NCBI RefSeq assembly: GCF_000143765.1
Contig: NZ_GL379773.1
Span: 248,001-312,000, forward strand
Direction: 5' to 3'
Length of the DNA stretch: 64,000 nucleotides
From: Sphingobacterium spiritivorum ATCC 33861
Lineage (GTDB): Bacteria > Bacteroidota > Bacteroidia > Sphingobacteriales > Sphingobacteriaceae
Shown: positions 17,784 to 26,590 of the stretch, piece after piece
Numbering within the stretch: the stretch's first letter is position 1
Layout: each line of letters opens with the position of its first letter
Notes under the pieces: model-generated
Database searches by the model: none
Told to the model about the DNA's origin: nothing
What the model saw: the letters and a program-made list of their open reading frames with translations, nothing else
Made by a program: the position numbers and the translations under genes

Positions 17784-19454
17784 ATGCAAAAAATTAATAT
17801 AAAAAAATACGGAAGCTATTTATTATTCCTTTCGTTATCAGCCGGAGTACTAAGCGGTTGTACCAAAAATTTTGAAGAATATAACACAAATAATATCGGG
17901 GTGACAGATGAAGACCTCAAACTTGACGGACAGGATCTGGTCTTATTCTTTCGTCAGGCACAAATGGCCATCTACAATTTTTCAGGTGGGGGCGATCCAA
18001 ACTCCTATCAGGTACAACAGAATCTGAATGCAGACGTATTTTCAGGATACTTCATGTCTCCGACACCTTTCAACAGCGGTCAGAACAATCTTAACTATGC
18101 TTTAGTAAACGGGTGGAACGGAGAGCCTTTCAAAGTGTTATACGTCAATGTACTCAACTCGCTGAACAAGCTTGAGAAGAATGAGCTGGCTACAACGTAT
18201 CCTGCACTCTGGGGATCTGCTTTAGTCGTGAAAGTTGCAGCAGCCAGCCGTGTAACCGATATTTACGGTCCGATTCCTTACAGCAAAGCCGGAATTACAG
18301 GAGATATTCCATATGACAGTCAGGCAGATATCTACACCAGTTTTTTCAGCGATCTGGATGCTTCCGCAAAAATACTGCAGGACTACATCGCGAATCCATC
18401 TGCGAGTCCTGTTCCGGATAAAATTAATGATATTGACCTGGTTTATAAAGGAGCTGACAATACCGCACGTTTCAGAAACTGGCTCAAATTATCCAATTCC
18501 CTTCGTCTGCGCTTAGCGATGCGTATTGTAAAAGTAAATCCGCAATTAGCACGTGAACAAGCTGAGAAAGCCCTTAACCCTGCAAATGGCGGAGTAATAG
18601 AAGCAAATACCGATAATTTCAAGATCAATATTCCAACAGATGCTAACTTCTCCAACCCATTATTCTTTATTGCAAAAAACTGGGAGGACACCCGTATTAA
18701 TGCATCCCTGGAATCATTTATGATAGGTTATCAGGATCCCCGTATCTCCAGATACATGGATAAAGCCACTGATTCTGCATTTGCAGGACAGTACAAAGGG
18801 ATACGCGCCGGTGCTGACGGTATAGAAAAAGATAAGTATAAATCTTATTCATCATTGAATACAACCGATGGCAATCCTTCCTTTACTGCGACTACAGCTC
18901 CGGTACTCATGACTGCTGCTGAAATATACTTCCTGAGATCAGAAGCTGCGCTCCGGGGATGGGCAAATGCAGGTGGCACAGCACAGTCGCTATATGAGAA
19001 AGGAATAGATCTATCTTTCCAGCAATGGAATGTCTCATCTCAATTGAGCAACTACATTCAGGATAACACGAATATACCTGTCAAATATACAGATCCCAAG
19101 AATTCAAAAAATGACGCCCAGGCCATGACAGCAATCACCATCAAATGGGATGAGTCAGCAAGCAATGAACAAAAGCTGGAACGTATCATCACACAGAAAT
19201 GGCTAGCCATATTCCCTGAAGGACAGGAAGCATGGAGTGAATACAGAAGAACAGGATATCCGAAAATATTCCCTGTTGTAGTCAACAACAGCGGAGGCAC
19301 GATCAGTACGGCTGTACAGATCAGAAGATTGCCTTTCCCACAAAACGAATACAATGCCAATGGTGCTGAAGTGCAAAAAGCCATACAGTTACTTGGTGGT
19401 GCAGACAACGGGGGCACCCGTCTGTGGTGGGACAAAGAACAAGGAAATTTCTAA
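17784..19454 (+). CDS. SusD/RagB-family (SusD-like_2) nutrient-binding lipoprotein
   Basis: A 556-residue lipoprotein with lipobox VLSGC (Cys26) and then TKNFEEYNTNN, the SusD-like_2 opening. The conserved VLMTAAEIYFLRSEAALRGW helix (about 375-395) and the C-terminal QKWLAIFPEGQEAWSEYRRTGYP are strong family marks. It is the surface partner of the SusC protein encoded just before it. A strong terminator follows at once, so this is a simple two-gene SusC/SusD operon with no linked enzyme. Ligand unknown; a peptide or small glycan is possible. Confidence 0.94.
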   Translation: MQKINIKKYGSYLLFLSLSAGVLSGCTKNFEEYNTNNIGVTDEDLKLDGQDLVLFFRQAQMAIYNFSGGGDPNSYQVQQNLNADVFSGYFMSPTPFNSGQNNLNYALVNGWNGEPFKVLYVNVLNSLNKLEKNELATTYPALWGSALVVKVAAASRVTDIYGPIPYSKAGITGDIPYDSQADIYTSFFSDLDASAKILQDYIANPSASPVPDKINDIDLVYKGADNTARFRNWLKLSNSLRLRLAMRIVKVNPQLAREQAEKALNPANGGVIEANTDNFKINIPTDANFSNPLFFIAKNWEDTRINASLESFMIGYQDPRISRYMDKATDSAFAGQYKGIRAGADGIEKDKYKSYSSLNTTDGNPSFTATTAPVLMTAAEIYFLRSEAALRGWANAGGTAQSLYEKGIDLSFQQWNVSSQLSNYIQDNTNIPVKYTDPKNSKNDAQAMTAITIKWDESASNEQKLERIITQKWLAIFPEGQEAWSEYRRTGYPKIFPVVVNNSGGTISTAVQIRRLPFPQNEYNANGAEVQKAIQLLGGADNGGTRLWWDKEQGNF

Positions 19455-19476
19455 AAATCCTTATTCATATCTCTGT

Positions 19477-19520
19477 ATAATGCCTCTGATCTTATTGATC
19501 AGAGGCATTATTATTTTTAT
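19477..19520 (+). terminator. Terminator of SusC/SusD operon
   Basis: A perfect 15-bp stem (ATAATGCCTCTGATC with GATCAGAGGCATTAT, loop TTATT) followed by TATTTTTATT, 22 bases after the SusD stop. Confidence 0.9.
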
Positions 19521-19591
19521 TAAAATAACAATACAGCTGTAGCAAAACTACTACAATCCCCGTCTCTATCTAAAACCATATTATTATTGTT

Positions 19592-20293
19592 ATGAAAATC
19601 AAAGCCGTATCGATCTCGATACTTTCTATCCTTATTCTCACACTCATGGCGTGCAAGAAAGAAGGAGAGTCCTATGAAGAGCTAAGCAGATTAGCCAATC
19701 TCAAAATTCAGGAAGCCATACAACTTACCAAAGATCGCTCCTGTGGCAATCTGAATGAATGGCGCATAGACACCCTCTATACCTATGGTTATTTTCCCGT
19801 ACATCCAAGTTTTGAACAGGACTACAAAAAATTAGTACAAGAAGCAAACGAACTCTTCACAAGAGCCGGTAAGCTCTATAAAGGCCCGGTACTCAATACC
19901 GCCAGGACGTCAATGGCCGTCCTTCCGCCTCACTTTGGATTACGTTGTACAGAAGGCAAGATAAAAGTGGTCACCGCCAATGATTTTGACTTGACAGAGG
20001 TCAATGATCGTTTACAGAAACTTTTTCCGGAAATCAGAGACTTTTTCAAAGAGGAGACATGTAGTTCGGCTACAGGATGGTATGTAACTACGATACGCAA
20101 AGATTGTGAATTTGTGTCAATAGCCTATACACAGACCGACAGATTTAGAGAGTTTTCTAAAAGAATGGAAGAGTATGCTCACCTGTATTATCGCAAAACA
20201 GTCTTGGATAAGTCTATGAATTGCCCGTCTGTCAATGATAAACCGGCAAAAGGAGTAGCTTGTGAGAATGGTAAACCTGCTGTTAAATACTAA
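19592..20293 (+). CDS. Lipoprotein of a Cys/Trp-motif family, two-unit form (first of three paralogues)
   Basis: A 233-residue lipoprotein (lipobox LMAC, Cys21). I do not recognise the family. It seems built from two related units: each has a helix, then a Cys, 5-6 residues, a Trp and an Ile-rich strand (SCGNLNEWRIDTL; TCSSATGWYVTTIRKDC), and each ends in a short G-x-x-C-x-x-G/N-K strand (GLRCTEGKIKVV; GVACENGKPAVKY). The protein at 20741-21433 shares this layout and stretches such as YEEL-RLA and PVHPSFE. The paired cysteines suggest disulfides in a periplasmic or surface domain. It has its own transcript start after the terminator at 19520. Function unknown. Confidence 0.82.
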   Translation: MKIKAVSISILSILILTLMACKKEGESYEELSRLANLKIQEAIQLTKDRSCGNLNEWRIDTLYTYGYFPVHPSFEQDYKKLVQEANELFTRAGKLYKGPVLNTARTSMAVLPPHFGLRCTEGKIKVVTANDFDLTEVNDRLQKLFPEIRDFFKEETCSSATGWYVTTIRKDCEFVSIAYTQTDRFREFSKRMEEYAHLYYRKTVLDKSMNCPSVNDKPAKGVACENGKPAVKY

Positions 20294-20306
20294 ATCAGTG
20301 TATATT

Positions 20307-20738
20307 ATGAAACATAGAGCACTTTCAGCATCGCTGGTCTTTATGGTAATCCTGATCTTTTTTAGTTGTAAAAGAAAAGACTGCTGTATTCCTGATATTC
20401 CCAATCCGTACAAAAACTTTAGTCAGGAACAATTAGAAAAACTTTCAACAGATTCTTACAAAAAGATAAATGAGTTAACAACCAGTATCCCCTGTAGCGA
20501 CCCTACAGATTGGAATATGACCGATATTCGCACAGAATGCGGATTATCACACATTGTTTATCACAAAAGCCTGGACAGGACAAAACTTGAGCAGCTGATC
20601 TACAACCATAATCAGATTATGGAAATATATGCGCCTATGGTCGCTCCTGTTATAAATTGCATGGCTTATCAAAAGCCATCAGGAATCATTTGTCAGAACG
20701 GGAAAGCAACATTAATCTATAACAACACCAAAAACTAA
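20307..20738 (+). CDS. Lipoprotein of the same family, single-unit form
   Basis: A 143-residue lipoprotein from the ATG at 20307 (lipobox FFSC, Cys21). An in-frame ATG at 20262 would overlap the previous gene and spoil the signal peptide. It carries one unit of the family: PCSDPTDWNMTDIRTEC, a helix ending in MEIYAPM, then the closing GIICQNGKATLIY. It matches the second half of its two neighbours best. It starts 13 bases after the first paralogue and stops 2 bases before the third, so the three genes form one operon. Five cysteines sit after the lipid anchor or near it, including CC at 26-27. Function unknown. Confidence 0.8.
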   Translation: MKHRALSASLVFMVILIFFSCKRKDCCIPDIPNPYKNFSQEQLEKLSTDSYKKINELTTSIPCSDPTDWNMTDIRTECGLSHIVYHKSLDRTKLEQLIYNHNQIMEIYAPMVAPVINCMAYQKPSGIICQNGKATLIYNNTKN

Positions 20739-20740
20739 TT

Positions 20741-21433
20741 ATGAAAAGAGTATTAAGCACCCTTCTTTTATTGTCCGGGATCCTGATTTTGGGCTGTAAA
20801 AAAGATCCTGGTTACGAAGAATTAAATCGTCTGGCAGACGAAAAGTATCAGGAAATAGTACAACTGACACAAAGTGTAGCATGCGGAGATCCATCCGTCT
20901 GGAAGATCGCTACTATTTACCAACTGGGGCCGGTATATCTTCCGGTACACCCAAGTTTTGAAGAGCGCTATAATAAACTTGTAGAAGAATATCATGTTCG
21001 TCGTAAGCGCGCTGATAATGCTCCGGATGCTCCTCCGATTCCTTACCTAGATTATATAGAAAGCTATCCGCCGATCGGAATACGATGCAAGAATAATAAA
21101 GCTGAGCTTTATTATGCTAAGGATATGACACTGCAGGAAATTGAGGAGGAACTACCAAAATATTTTACAGAAATAGTGGATTTCCATAAGAATGATCCTT
21201 GTACTAATCCAAATTTGTGGAGAATAGGATATATCCGGCAAGACTGTAAATATATCGCTGTACTCTACAATGAAAACATCAGAGGAGAAGAGTTTTACAA
21301 AAAAGGTCGTCAGTATGAAAGTCTGTATGCACAGAAAAGAAAACTTCAGGCCTCCCCTCCCTGCAGCAATCAAAATGATAAGCCCGCAAAAGGAGTAAGC
21401 TGTGAAAATGGAAAACCAGTCATACAATACTAA
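20741..21433 (+). CDS. Lipoprotein of the same family, two-unit form (third paralogue)
   Basis: A 230-residue lipoprotein (lipobox LILGC, Cys19). It aligns with the first paralogue end to end: GYEELNRLADEKYQEIVQLT, ACGDPSVWKIATI, PVHPSFEERYNKLVEE, GIRCKNNKAELYY, then PCTNPNLWRIGYIRQDC and NDKPAKGVSCENGKPVIQY. Conserved positions are the Cys-x(5)-Trp pair, the later Cys, and the Gly-x-x-Cys-x-Asn-Gly/Asn-Lys end motif. It is the last gene of the lipoprotein operon; no hairpin terminator follows, only the recG start-site hairpin. Function unknown; a surface-binding or inhibitor role would be guesswork. Confidence 0.82.
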   Translation: MKRVLSTLLLLSGILILGCKKDPGYEELNRLADEKYQEIVQLTQSVACGDPSVWKIATIYQLGPVYLPVHPSFEERYNKLVEEYHVRRKRADNAPDAPPIPYLDYIESYPPIGIRCKNNKAELYYAKDMTLQEIEEELPKYFTEIVDFHKNDPCTNPNLWRIGYIRQDCKYIAVLYNENIRGEEFYKKGRQYESLYAQKRKLQASPPCSNQNDKPAKGVSCENGKPVIQY

Positions 21434-21454
21434 CCGTATTTAAAGCATTTTTCT

Positions 21455-21498
21455 TAAATTAGCCACTTAGCAGAAATGTAATTGCAGTGGCTAATTTA
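21455..21498 (+). promoter_or_regulatory. 13-bp inverted repeat that covers the recG start codon
   Basis: TAAATTAGCCACT (21455-21467) pairs perfectly with AGTGGCTAATTTA (21486-21498) around an 18-base loop. The right arm contains the GTG start of recG (21487-21489), and the loop holds a minimal ATG-TAA start-stop pair (21476-21481). No T-run follows, so it is not a standard terminator. Folding in mRNA would hide the start codon; regulation is inference. Confidence 0.5.
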
Positions 21499-23592
21499 TC
21501 TTTAATAACACCCATAGAATATCTCAAAGGCGTAGGCCCGCAAAAGGCCGACATACTCAAAAAAGAGTTGCAGGTTTTTACTATAGGTGATCTGCTGGAA
21601 TATTACCCTTTCCGCTATATAGACCGCACTCAGTTTCACAAAATTCATAAGCTACACCCCGATATGATCGGCGCCCAGGTATTGGGACGATTAGTCGGCC
21701 TGCAGGAAGTCGGTGAAAAACGAGGGAGAAGACTTGTCGGTCAGTTTAGAGACGATTCCGGATCAATAGAGCTTGTCTGGTTTCAAAGTATTCCCTGGCT
21801 GAAGAAATCACTTAAAATCGGCTCTCCATATATTCTCTATGGGAAACCAACCGAATTTAACGGACATATCTCCATTACACATCCGGAGATGGAGCTGTAT
21901 AATGCACAGGAGCAAAAGATCGGAAACCAGAGTCTGCAACCTGTATATTCCTCTACAGAAAAGCTCAAAAAATTCAACCTCGACACAAGAGGAATACAGC
22001 GTTTACAACAGACCGCCCTGGAAACAGTATACCGTAGTATCGGAGATATGCTGCCGGTCTATCTCATACAGGAACATCGCTTAATCGAATATCCGAAGGC
22101 TTTACTTGCTATACACTTTCCAAAATCACAGCAGGAACTCGATCAGGCCATCCGAAGATTGAAATTTGAAGAGCTGTTTTTTATACAACTTCGTCTCTTA
22201 AACAACAAGCAACTTAATACCCTCAAATTTAAAGGTCACCGCTTTGATCAGGTCGGAGAAAAGGTCAATACATTTTTCAATGAAAAACTCCCCTTTCCAC
22301 TGACCAATGCGCAAAAAAGAGTAATTAAAGAAATTCGTCAGGACACCAATACCGGCGCCCAGATGAACAGGCTGGTTCAGGGAGACGTAGGCTCAGGGAA
22401 GACTGTTGTAGCCCTGATGAGTATGCTGCTTGCCATAGACAATGGATTTCAGGCCTGTATGATGGCTCCCACAGAAATTCTTGCTACACAACATTACGCC
22501 AGCGTAAGTGAACTGTTAGGCGAGGGATTTGCAAAAGTCCGCTTGCTGACCGGATCTACACCTGCCAAAGAACGTCGGATTATCCATCAGGAGCTGGAAG
22601 AAGGAACACTGGATATACTTATAGGTACCCACGCACTCATCGAAGATAAGGTACGATTCAAAAATATTGGTTTTGTAGTTATTGATGAACAACACCGGTT
22701 CGGAGTAGAGCAGAGAGCCAAACTATGGCGTAAAAATGTCATACCTCCGCATATGCTCGTGATGACAGCTACACCTATACCGCGAACATTGGCGATGACC
22801 ATGTATGGCGATCTCGATATCTCGGTCATTGATGAATTGCCGGCAGGCCGTAAACCGATCAAGACGGTGCACTTTTTTGAAAGTTCACGGCTGCGCATGT
22901 TCGGCTTTATGAAAGAAGAGATCGCAAAGGGGAGACAGGTGTATGTCGTATTTCCACTGATTAAGGAAAGCGAAAAGCTGGACTTGCTCTATCTGGAAGC
23001 AGGTCTTGAAAATCTACAACGTGAATTCCCCTTGCCACAATACAAGATCAGTATCGTTCACGGAAAAATGCCGGTAAAAGATAAAGATTTCGAGATGCAG
23101 CGTTTTATAAAGCATGAAACACAAATCATGGTAGCCACGACAGTGATCGAAGTAGGAGTCAATGTACCCAATGCATCTGTCATGGTCATCGAAAATTCCG
23201 AACGCTTTGGACTCTCCCAGCTTCACCAGCTGCGCGGTCGCGTAGGAAGAGGCGCAGAACAATCCTTCTGTATCCTTATGTCTGGCAACAAACTAAGTAA
23301 AGAAGGTCGTTTACGACTGGAAACAATGGTCCGAACCAACGACGGATTTGAAATCGCAGAAGTCGATTTACAGCTTCGCGGACCCGGAGATATCTCCGGA
23401 ACACAACAATCCGGTGTACTGGACATGAAGATTGCCAATCTGGCCAGCGATCAGGCAATTCTCTCAGAAGCCCGGAATGCAGTGATCAGCATTTTCAAAG
23501 AAGACCCTGCTCTACAGTCTGAGAAGAATATTTTACTTAGCGCTTACCTTAAACAACGTGCTCCCGGTATCTCCTGGGACAAAATCTCTTAA
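21487..23592 (+). CDS. recG: ATP-dependent DNA helicase RecG
   Basis: A 701-residue protein of usual RecG length. RecG remodels stalled replication forks and branch-migrates Holliday junctions. The N-terminal wedge region opens with PIEYLKGVGPQKADIL. Helicase motifs are Walker A GDVGSGKT (299-306), the DEQH box (400-403) with RFG, TATPIPRT, and motif VI with SQLHQLRGRVGRG, followed by the RecG C-terminal LQLRGPGDISGTQQSG. The GTG at 21487 is the only usual start codon upstream of the conserved N-terminus (an in-frame TAG lies at 21460). That GTG sits inside a perfect inverted repeat. The upstream lipoprotein operon is unrelated in function. Confidence 0.97.
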   Translation: MANLSLITPIEYLKGVGPQKADILKKELQVFTIGDLLEYYPFRYIDRTQFHKIHKLHPDMIGAQVLGRLVGLQEVGEKRGRRLVGQFRDDSGSIELVWFQSIPWLKKSLKIGSPYILYGKPTEFNGHISITHPEMELYNAQEQKIGNQSLQPVYSSTEKLKKFNLDTRGIQRLQQTALETVYRSIGDMLPVYLIQEHRLIEYPKALLAIHFPKSQQELDQAIRRLKFEELFFIQLRLLNNKQLNTLKFKGHRFDQVGEKVNTFFNEKLPFPLTNAQKRVIKEIRQDTNTGAQMNRLVQGDVGSGKTVVALMSMLLAIDNGFQACMMAPTEILATQHYASVSELLGEGFAKVRLLTGSTPAKERRIIHQELEEGTLDILIGTHALIEDKVRFKNIGFVVIDEQHRFGVEQRAKLWRKNVIPPHMLVMTATPIPRTLAMTMYGDLDISVIDELPAGRKPIKTVHFFESSRLRMFGFMKEEIAKGRQVYVVFPLIKESEKLDLLYLEAGLENLQREFPLPQYKISIVHGKMPVKDKDFEMQRFIKHETQIMVATTVIEVGVNVPNASVMVIENSERFGLSQLHQLRGRVGRGAEQSFCILMSGNKLSKEGRLRLETMVRTNDGFEIAEVDLQLRGPGDISGTQQSGVLDMKIANLASDQAILSEARNAVISIFKEDPALQSEKNILLSAYLKQRAPGISWDKIS

Positions 23593-23600
23593 AAAACCCC

Positions 23601-23608
23601 TATCTTTG
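23601..23608 (+). promoter_or_regulatory. Candidate -7 box TATCTTTG for hflX
   Basis: An exact TAnnTTTG match, the Bacteroidota sigma-70 -7 consensus, directly after the recG stop. The hflX start is 107 bases on, which would give a leader of about 100 bases. No good TTG lies at the -33 position. Confidence 0.45.
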
Positions 23609-23715
23609 CATTATGCTTTGAGCAAGATGCTTCCGGCAAACAAAATTGCGTAGGAATCTGTTAATAATATACCTGTTTTCAAATCTCCTGTCGCTCTTAT
23701 TCTTAATACTATTAT

Positions 23716-24906
23716 ATGGCTAGAACCAAAATATACGATACCGCCTTAAAACCCGAAACTGCAGTACTGATCTCTGTCATTACTCCGGATACAACAGAAG
23801 CTAAAGCCCGTGAGTATCTCGAAGAACTGCAATTTCTGGTCGAGACTGCCGGAGGAATTACCAACGGTATTTTCACTCAAAAACTCGCTTATCCGGATAA
23901 GGCAACTTTTATCGGAAGTGGTAAAATGGAGGAAATCAAATCCTACATAGATGCAGAAGAAATCGATATGGTGGTGTTTGATGATGAATTAAGCCCTTCT
24001 CAACTGCGCAATATCGAAAACTTTTTCAAAGTAAAGATTCTGGACCGTTCCAATCTGATTCTGGATATATTTGCCAGTCACGCCAAAACGGCACAGGCAA
24101 AGACTCAGGTAGAGCTGGCTCAGCTTCAATACATCCTTCCCCGACTGACACGCATGTGGACGCACCTGGAGCGTCAGCGTGGTGGTATCGGTATGCGTGG
24201 GCCGGGTGAATCTCAGATAGAATCCGACAGACGGATGATTCTGAATAAGATCTCTCTGTTCAAAGAACGTCTCAAATCCATTGACAAACAGAATGAGACG
24301 CAGCGTAAAAACCGCGGAGAAATGATCAGAGTGGCATTAGTCGGATATACAAACGTTGGAAAATCAACCATTATGAATATGATTTCCAAATCTGACGTAC
24401 TGATCGAAAACAAACTCTTTGCAACTCTGGACACAACAGTCAGAAAGGTTGTAATCGATAATTTGCCATTCCTGTTGTCCGATACTGTAGGGTTTATCCG
24501 CAAGTTGCCTCACCACCTGGTCGAGTGTTTCAAATCCACATTAGATGAAGTACGGGAAGCAGATGTACTGATTCATGTCGTAGACATTTCTCACCCCAAT
24601 TTTGAGGATCACATTCACGCCGTTAATGAGACGTTAAAAGATCTGGGAGCATTAGACAAACCGGTTATTACTATATTCAATAAAATCGATGCTTACAAAC
24701 CGGCAGTTGAAGAAGGAGACGAAGGTGAAGAAAGAGAAGTAACACTGGAAGAATTCCGAAATAGCTGGATGGGAAAAAATTCAGATCCGGCCATCTTTAT
24801 CTCAGCAACCAATAAAACGAATGTAGAGGAATTCAAGCAAAAGCTTTACGACATTATTGTCAAAATGCACAATGCCCGATATCCATATAATAATTTGTTG
24901 TATTAG
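23716..24906 (+). CDS. hflX: GTPase HflX
   Basis: A 396-residue ribosome-associated GTPase that splits stalled or heat-damaged 70S ribosomes. The N-terminal HflX domain contains ATFIGSGKMEEI and VVFDDELSPSQLRNIE; the linker carries RGGIGMRGPGESQIESDRR. The G domain has G1 GYTNVGKS (210-217), the TLDTTVRK switch, G3 DTVGFIRKLPHHLVE, and NKID. A short acidic insert (EEGDEGEEREV) lies between NKID and the SATNKTN (G5) region. It appears to be a single-gene unit. Confidence 0.97.
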   Translation: MARTKIYDTALKPETAVLISVITPDTTEAKAREYLEELQFLVETAGGITNGIFTQKLAYPDKATFIGSGKMEEIKSYIDAEEIDMVVFDDELSPSQLRNIENFFKVKILDRSNLILDIFASHAKTAQAKTQVELAQLQYILPRLTRMWTHLERQRGGIGMRGPGESQIESDRRMILNKISLFKERLKSIDKQNETQRKNRGEMIRVALVGYTNVGKSTIMNMISKSDVLIENKLFATLDTTVRKVVIDNLPFLLSDTVGFIRKLPHHLVECFKSTLDEVREADVLIHVVDISHPNFEDHIHAVNETLKDLGALDKPVITIFNKIDAYKPAVEEGDEGEEREVTLEEFRNSWMGKNSDPAIFISATNKTNVEEFKQKLYDIIVKMHNARYPYNNLLY

Positions 24907-25048
24907 TGAAAGGCCGTAAGCGATAATTTAACAAGGAGGGATTTGAACCCACATCATCATTTCCCTCTGCCAATAAAAACAAAACGTTACAGATTAAGCA
25001 AAAAAACAGTCAATCAACAGCTTACAGCCTTTTGCCTACGCACATCAT

Positions 25049-25744
25049 ATGAACAAAAAAGTACAATTCGCCGACTGGGGTTTGCAGGATTATCAGGATG
25101 CCTGGAACAGACAAGAAGAGATTTTCAAAAGTATATTGGACATCAAGCATGATAATCGTGTCAACGAAGCACATACAGAGACCAGTAACTATCTCATCTT
25201 TACTGAGCATCCTCATGTATACACCTTAGGAAAAAGCGGTCACCCCGACAATCTTTTATTAGATGAGCAGGGCCTTGAAGAAAAACAAGCCACCTTCTAT
25301 AAAATAAATCGCGGAGGAGACATCACCTACCACGGTCCCGGACAGATTGTAGGTTATCCGATTCTGGATCTCGACAATTTCTTCACCGACATCCACCTGT
25401 ATCTCCGTACATTGGAGGAGGCTATTATTCTGACCCTCGCAGACTATGGAATTCCGGCAGGCAGATACCCGGGATATACAGGCGTATGGATAGATCCGGA
25501 TAATGACAAAGCCCGCAAAATATGTGCAATGGGTGTGCGCGCCAGCAGATGGGTCACTATGCACGGATTTGCATTCAATGTAAATGCAGATTTGAGTTAT
25601 TTCGGAAACATTGTTCCATGTGGAATAGATGATAAAGATGTGACTTCTATGCAGCGTGAACTTGGCAGAGAAGTAGATATCAACGAAGTAAAAGACAGAT
25701 TAAAGAACCATCTGGCAGACCTGTTCCATATGGAACTGATATAA
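25049..25744 (+). CDS. lipB: Lipoyl(octanoyl) transferase LipB
   Basis: A 231-residue cytoplasmic enzyme that moves octanoyl from acyl carrier protein to the lipoyl domains of 2-oxoacid dehydrogenases and glycine cleavage H protein. Motifs: HPHVYTLGKSG, the family signature NRGGDITYHGPGQIVGYPI, the acyl-site Lys157 in ARKICAMGVRASRW, MHGFAFNVN, and the catalytic Cys191 in IVPCGIDDKDVTSM. The ATG at 25049 gives the usual length. The 142-base spacer before it holds only a tRNA T-arm-like fragment that I reject as a tRNA. Confidence 0.96.
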   Translation: MNKKVQFADWGLQDYQDAWNRQEEIFKSILDIKHDNRVNEAHTETSNYLIFTEHPHVYTLGKSGHPDNLLLDEQGLEEKQATFYKINRGGDITYHGPGQIVGYPILDLDNFFTDIHLYLRTLEEAIILTLADYGIPAGRYPGYTGVWIDPDNDKARKICAMGVRASRWVTMHGFAFNVNADLSYFGNIVPCGIDDKDVTSMQRELGREVDINEVKDRLKNHLADLFHMELI

Positions 25745-25766
25745 ATATTTCAGTTCCGCAACACCC

Positions 25767-26549
25767 CTAAATTAATTCTTTCAGGAGCAAAGCATGAAGA
25801 TCAAACAATTCAGTCTCCGCAGACCTGGTCGCTATAGACAGTTTGATCTCTGAGCAATGCGGAGCAAATGTCTGTTCCACCAGCTCTACACTGTTATTCT
25901 CTCCCGAAAGATGAGTTAATATCAGGTGCTTCAGCCTGCTACTGCGGCAATTATTGAAAATTTCCAGAGAAACAGTATTGGAGATATGCCCCCATCCGCT
26001 ACTGATTCTGTTTTTCAGATAATAAGAATAGCGCCCCGTACGAAGCATTTCCTCATCATAGTTAGATTCTAACAGCAGAATATCCGCATGCTGAATAACA
26101 TATCTGACATTATCACAAGCCCGGCCGATATCTGTCAGGATACCGATATTATATTGTCCGTCAGAAACAAGAAAACTGCAGGGTTCCTTCGCATCATGAT
26201 ATTTGGGAATACCATACACCGTCAACTCCCCTATCTCTACCTTATCATCGGGCTTGATAACATGTACCAAATGAGAAGGAAGATGTAACCGGCTTCCGCG
26301 ATAACTTCCTTCAGTAATATACACCGGAAGATTATATTTTTTGCTAAAAACCGAAAGCCCGCGAATATGGTCGGTATGTTCGTGTGTTATAAAAATTGCT
26401 TTTATAGTATCAGGCTGAATACCCAGATTCCCCATACGCAGATGAATATGCTTACTGTTTATCCCGGCATCAACCAGAATCGCAGAATCATTCTTCGCCA
26501 CGTAATAGCAGTTACCGTTACTGCCTGATGCTATAGCACTATACTTCAT
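25767..26549 (-). CDS. MBL-fold metallohydrolase (YycJ/WalJ-like)
   Basis: A 260-residue metallo-beta-lactamase-fold protein. IASGSNGNCYYV at the N-terminus and the metal-binding THEHTDHIRG (His, His, Asp, His) are typical of the YycJ/WalJ group, which is thought to act as a nuclease or phosphodiesterase linked to DNA repair or wall control. Further metal-site parts are IPKYHDAKEPCSFLV, GILTDIG and HLILTHLSGENN. It starts 41 bases after the serine dehydratase gene stops and is probably co-transcribed with it. Substrate uncertain. Confidence 0.9.
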   Translation of the reverse strand: MKYSAIASGSNGNCYYVAKNDSAILVDAGINSKHIHLRMGNLGIQPDTIKAIFITHEHTDHIRGLSVFSKKYNLPVYITEGSYRGSRLHLPSHLVHVIKPDDKVEIGELTVYGIPKYHDAKEPCSFLVSDGQYNIGILTDIGRACDNVRYVIQHADILLLESNYDEEMLRTGRYSYYLKNRISSGWGHISNTVSLEIFNNCRSSRLKHLILTHLSGENNSVELVEQTFAPHCSEIKLSIATRSAETELFDLHALLLKELI

Positions 26550-26590
26550 TCAAAACAAAATTAAAAAATATCCGGCAAGATCATATGCCT

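Noticed and set aside
24934..24953. tRNA T-arm-like sequence (minus strand GGGTTCAAATCCC)
   Set aside because: No matching acceptor stem, D-arm or anticodon arm can be found on the minus strand around it, and one T-stem pair is mismatched. Probably chance or a very old remnant.
24943..25152. Possible 69-residue gene before lipB
   Set aside because: It overlaps the start of lipB out of frame and has no signal or conserved pattern.
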